Assembly (NCBI RefSeq): GCF_003286085.1
Contig: NW_020825288.1
Span: 12,276,001-12,340,000, forward strand
Origin: Drosophila persimilis
Lineage: Eukaryota > Arthropoda > Insecta > Diptera > Drosophilidae
Direction: 5' to 3'
DNA length: 64,000 nucleotides
Shown here piece after piece: positions 63,670 through 64,000 of the stretch. The number at the start of each line of letters is the position of its first letter. Positions within the stretch are counted from its first letter, which is position 1. Under the pieces are notes generated by a model, which saw nothing but the letters and a program-made list of their open reading frames with translations, was not told the origin of the DNA and made no database searches. The translations under genes and the position numbers were made by a program.

Positions 63670-64000
63670 ATTTGCTTCGGTTTGGTAATATCTCAGTCCC
63701 GATCCATTAACCCCAATTTCCCGATGCGTGGGTATATTTTTTTTTTTAAAAGTAACGAACATTGTAGCTCATTTCAAAAGCAATGAACGGCTGTGAATTT
63801 GATGGAATCTCTCAATTTCAATTTACGCATTTTTGGTTTCGTTTCGTTTCTCGAGTATCCTTGAACCCAGCTCCCAGTCCTTCCCCACAAGAGAAGCAGC
63901 CCGCAACCCGAATACCGAACTCGAACCCAAACACTTTTCACACTCGAAGAGCTCATAGCAATGCATGAGCAGGGCAAACAAGAATTTCAGCTAAGCAAAC
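63670..64000 (+). other. Octalpha2R: 3' UTR, partial
   Basis: AT-rich sequence with a T run at about 63738-63747. No AATAAA is present before the window ends, so the polyadenylation site must lie beyond 64000 or use a variant signal. Confidence 0.6.

Overview
The window is a stretch of animal (fly) genome, almost certainly from a Drosophila species. It shows spliced coding exons with GT/AG borders, an Inr-MTE-DPE type TATA-less promoter, very abundant short tandem repeats, AT-rich introns and decayed fly-type transposons. I cannot name the species from the sequence alone.

The only protein-coding gene I can support is one plus-strand biogenic-amine G-protein-coupled receptor, the alpha2-adrenergic-like octopamine receptor (Octalpha2R, CG18208 in D. 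melanogaster). It has three coding exons: 22409-23287 (N-terminus to extracellular loop 2), 60587-60745 (loop 2, TM5, start of loop 3) and 62431-63546 (long loop 3, TM6, TM7, helix 8). Both junctions are phase 0 and the exons join to a 717-residue protein. The first coding intron is 37.3 kb and fills more than half the window; the second is 1.7 kb. A candidate promoter lies at about 21330, giving a leader of about 1.08 kb, if unspliced, with at least five short upstream ORFs. The 3' UTR runs off the end of the window.

Layout: 1-21.3 kb is non-coding upstream DNA with microsatellites; 21.33-23.29 kb is promoter, leader and exon 1; 23.29-60.59 kb is the giant intron, which holds microsatellites, a G-quadruplex motif, a decayed Helitron coding fragment on the minus strand (about 35.25-35.66 kb) and several degraded short repeats with TACCC/GGGTA ends; 60.59-63.55 kb holds exons 2 and 3; 63.55-64 kb is 3' UTR.

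The most interesting observation is directly after the receptor stop codon. The reading frame stays open for 40 more codons after the TGA, begins with a cysteine-rich stretch where receptor tails are often palmitoylated, and then ends in TAG. This makes the gene a candidate for programmed stop-codon readthrough producing a lipidated C-tail. The many other open frames in the window look like chance ORFs in low-complexity non-coding DNA.
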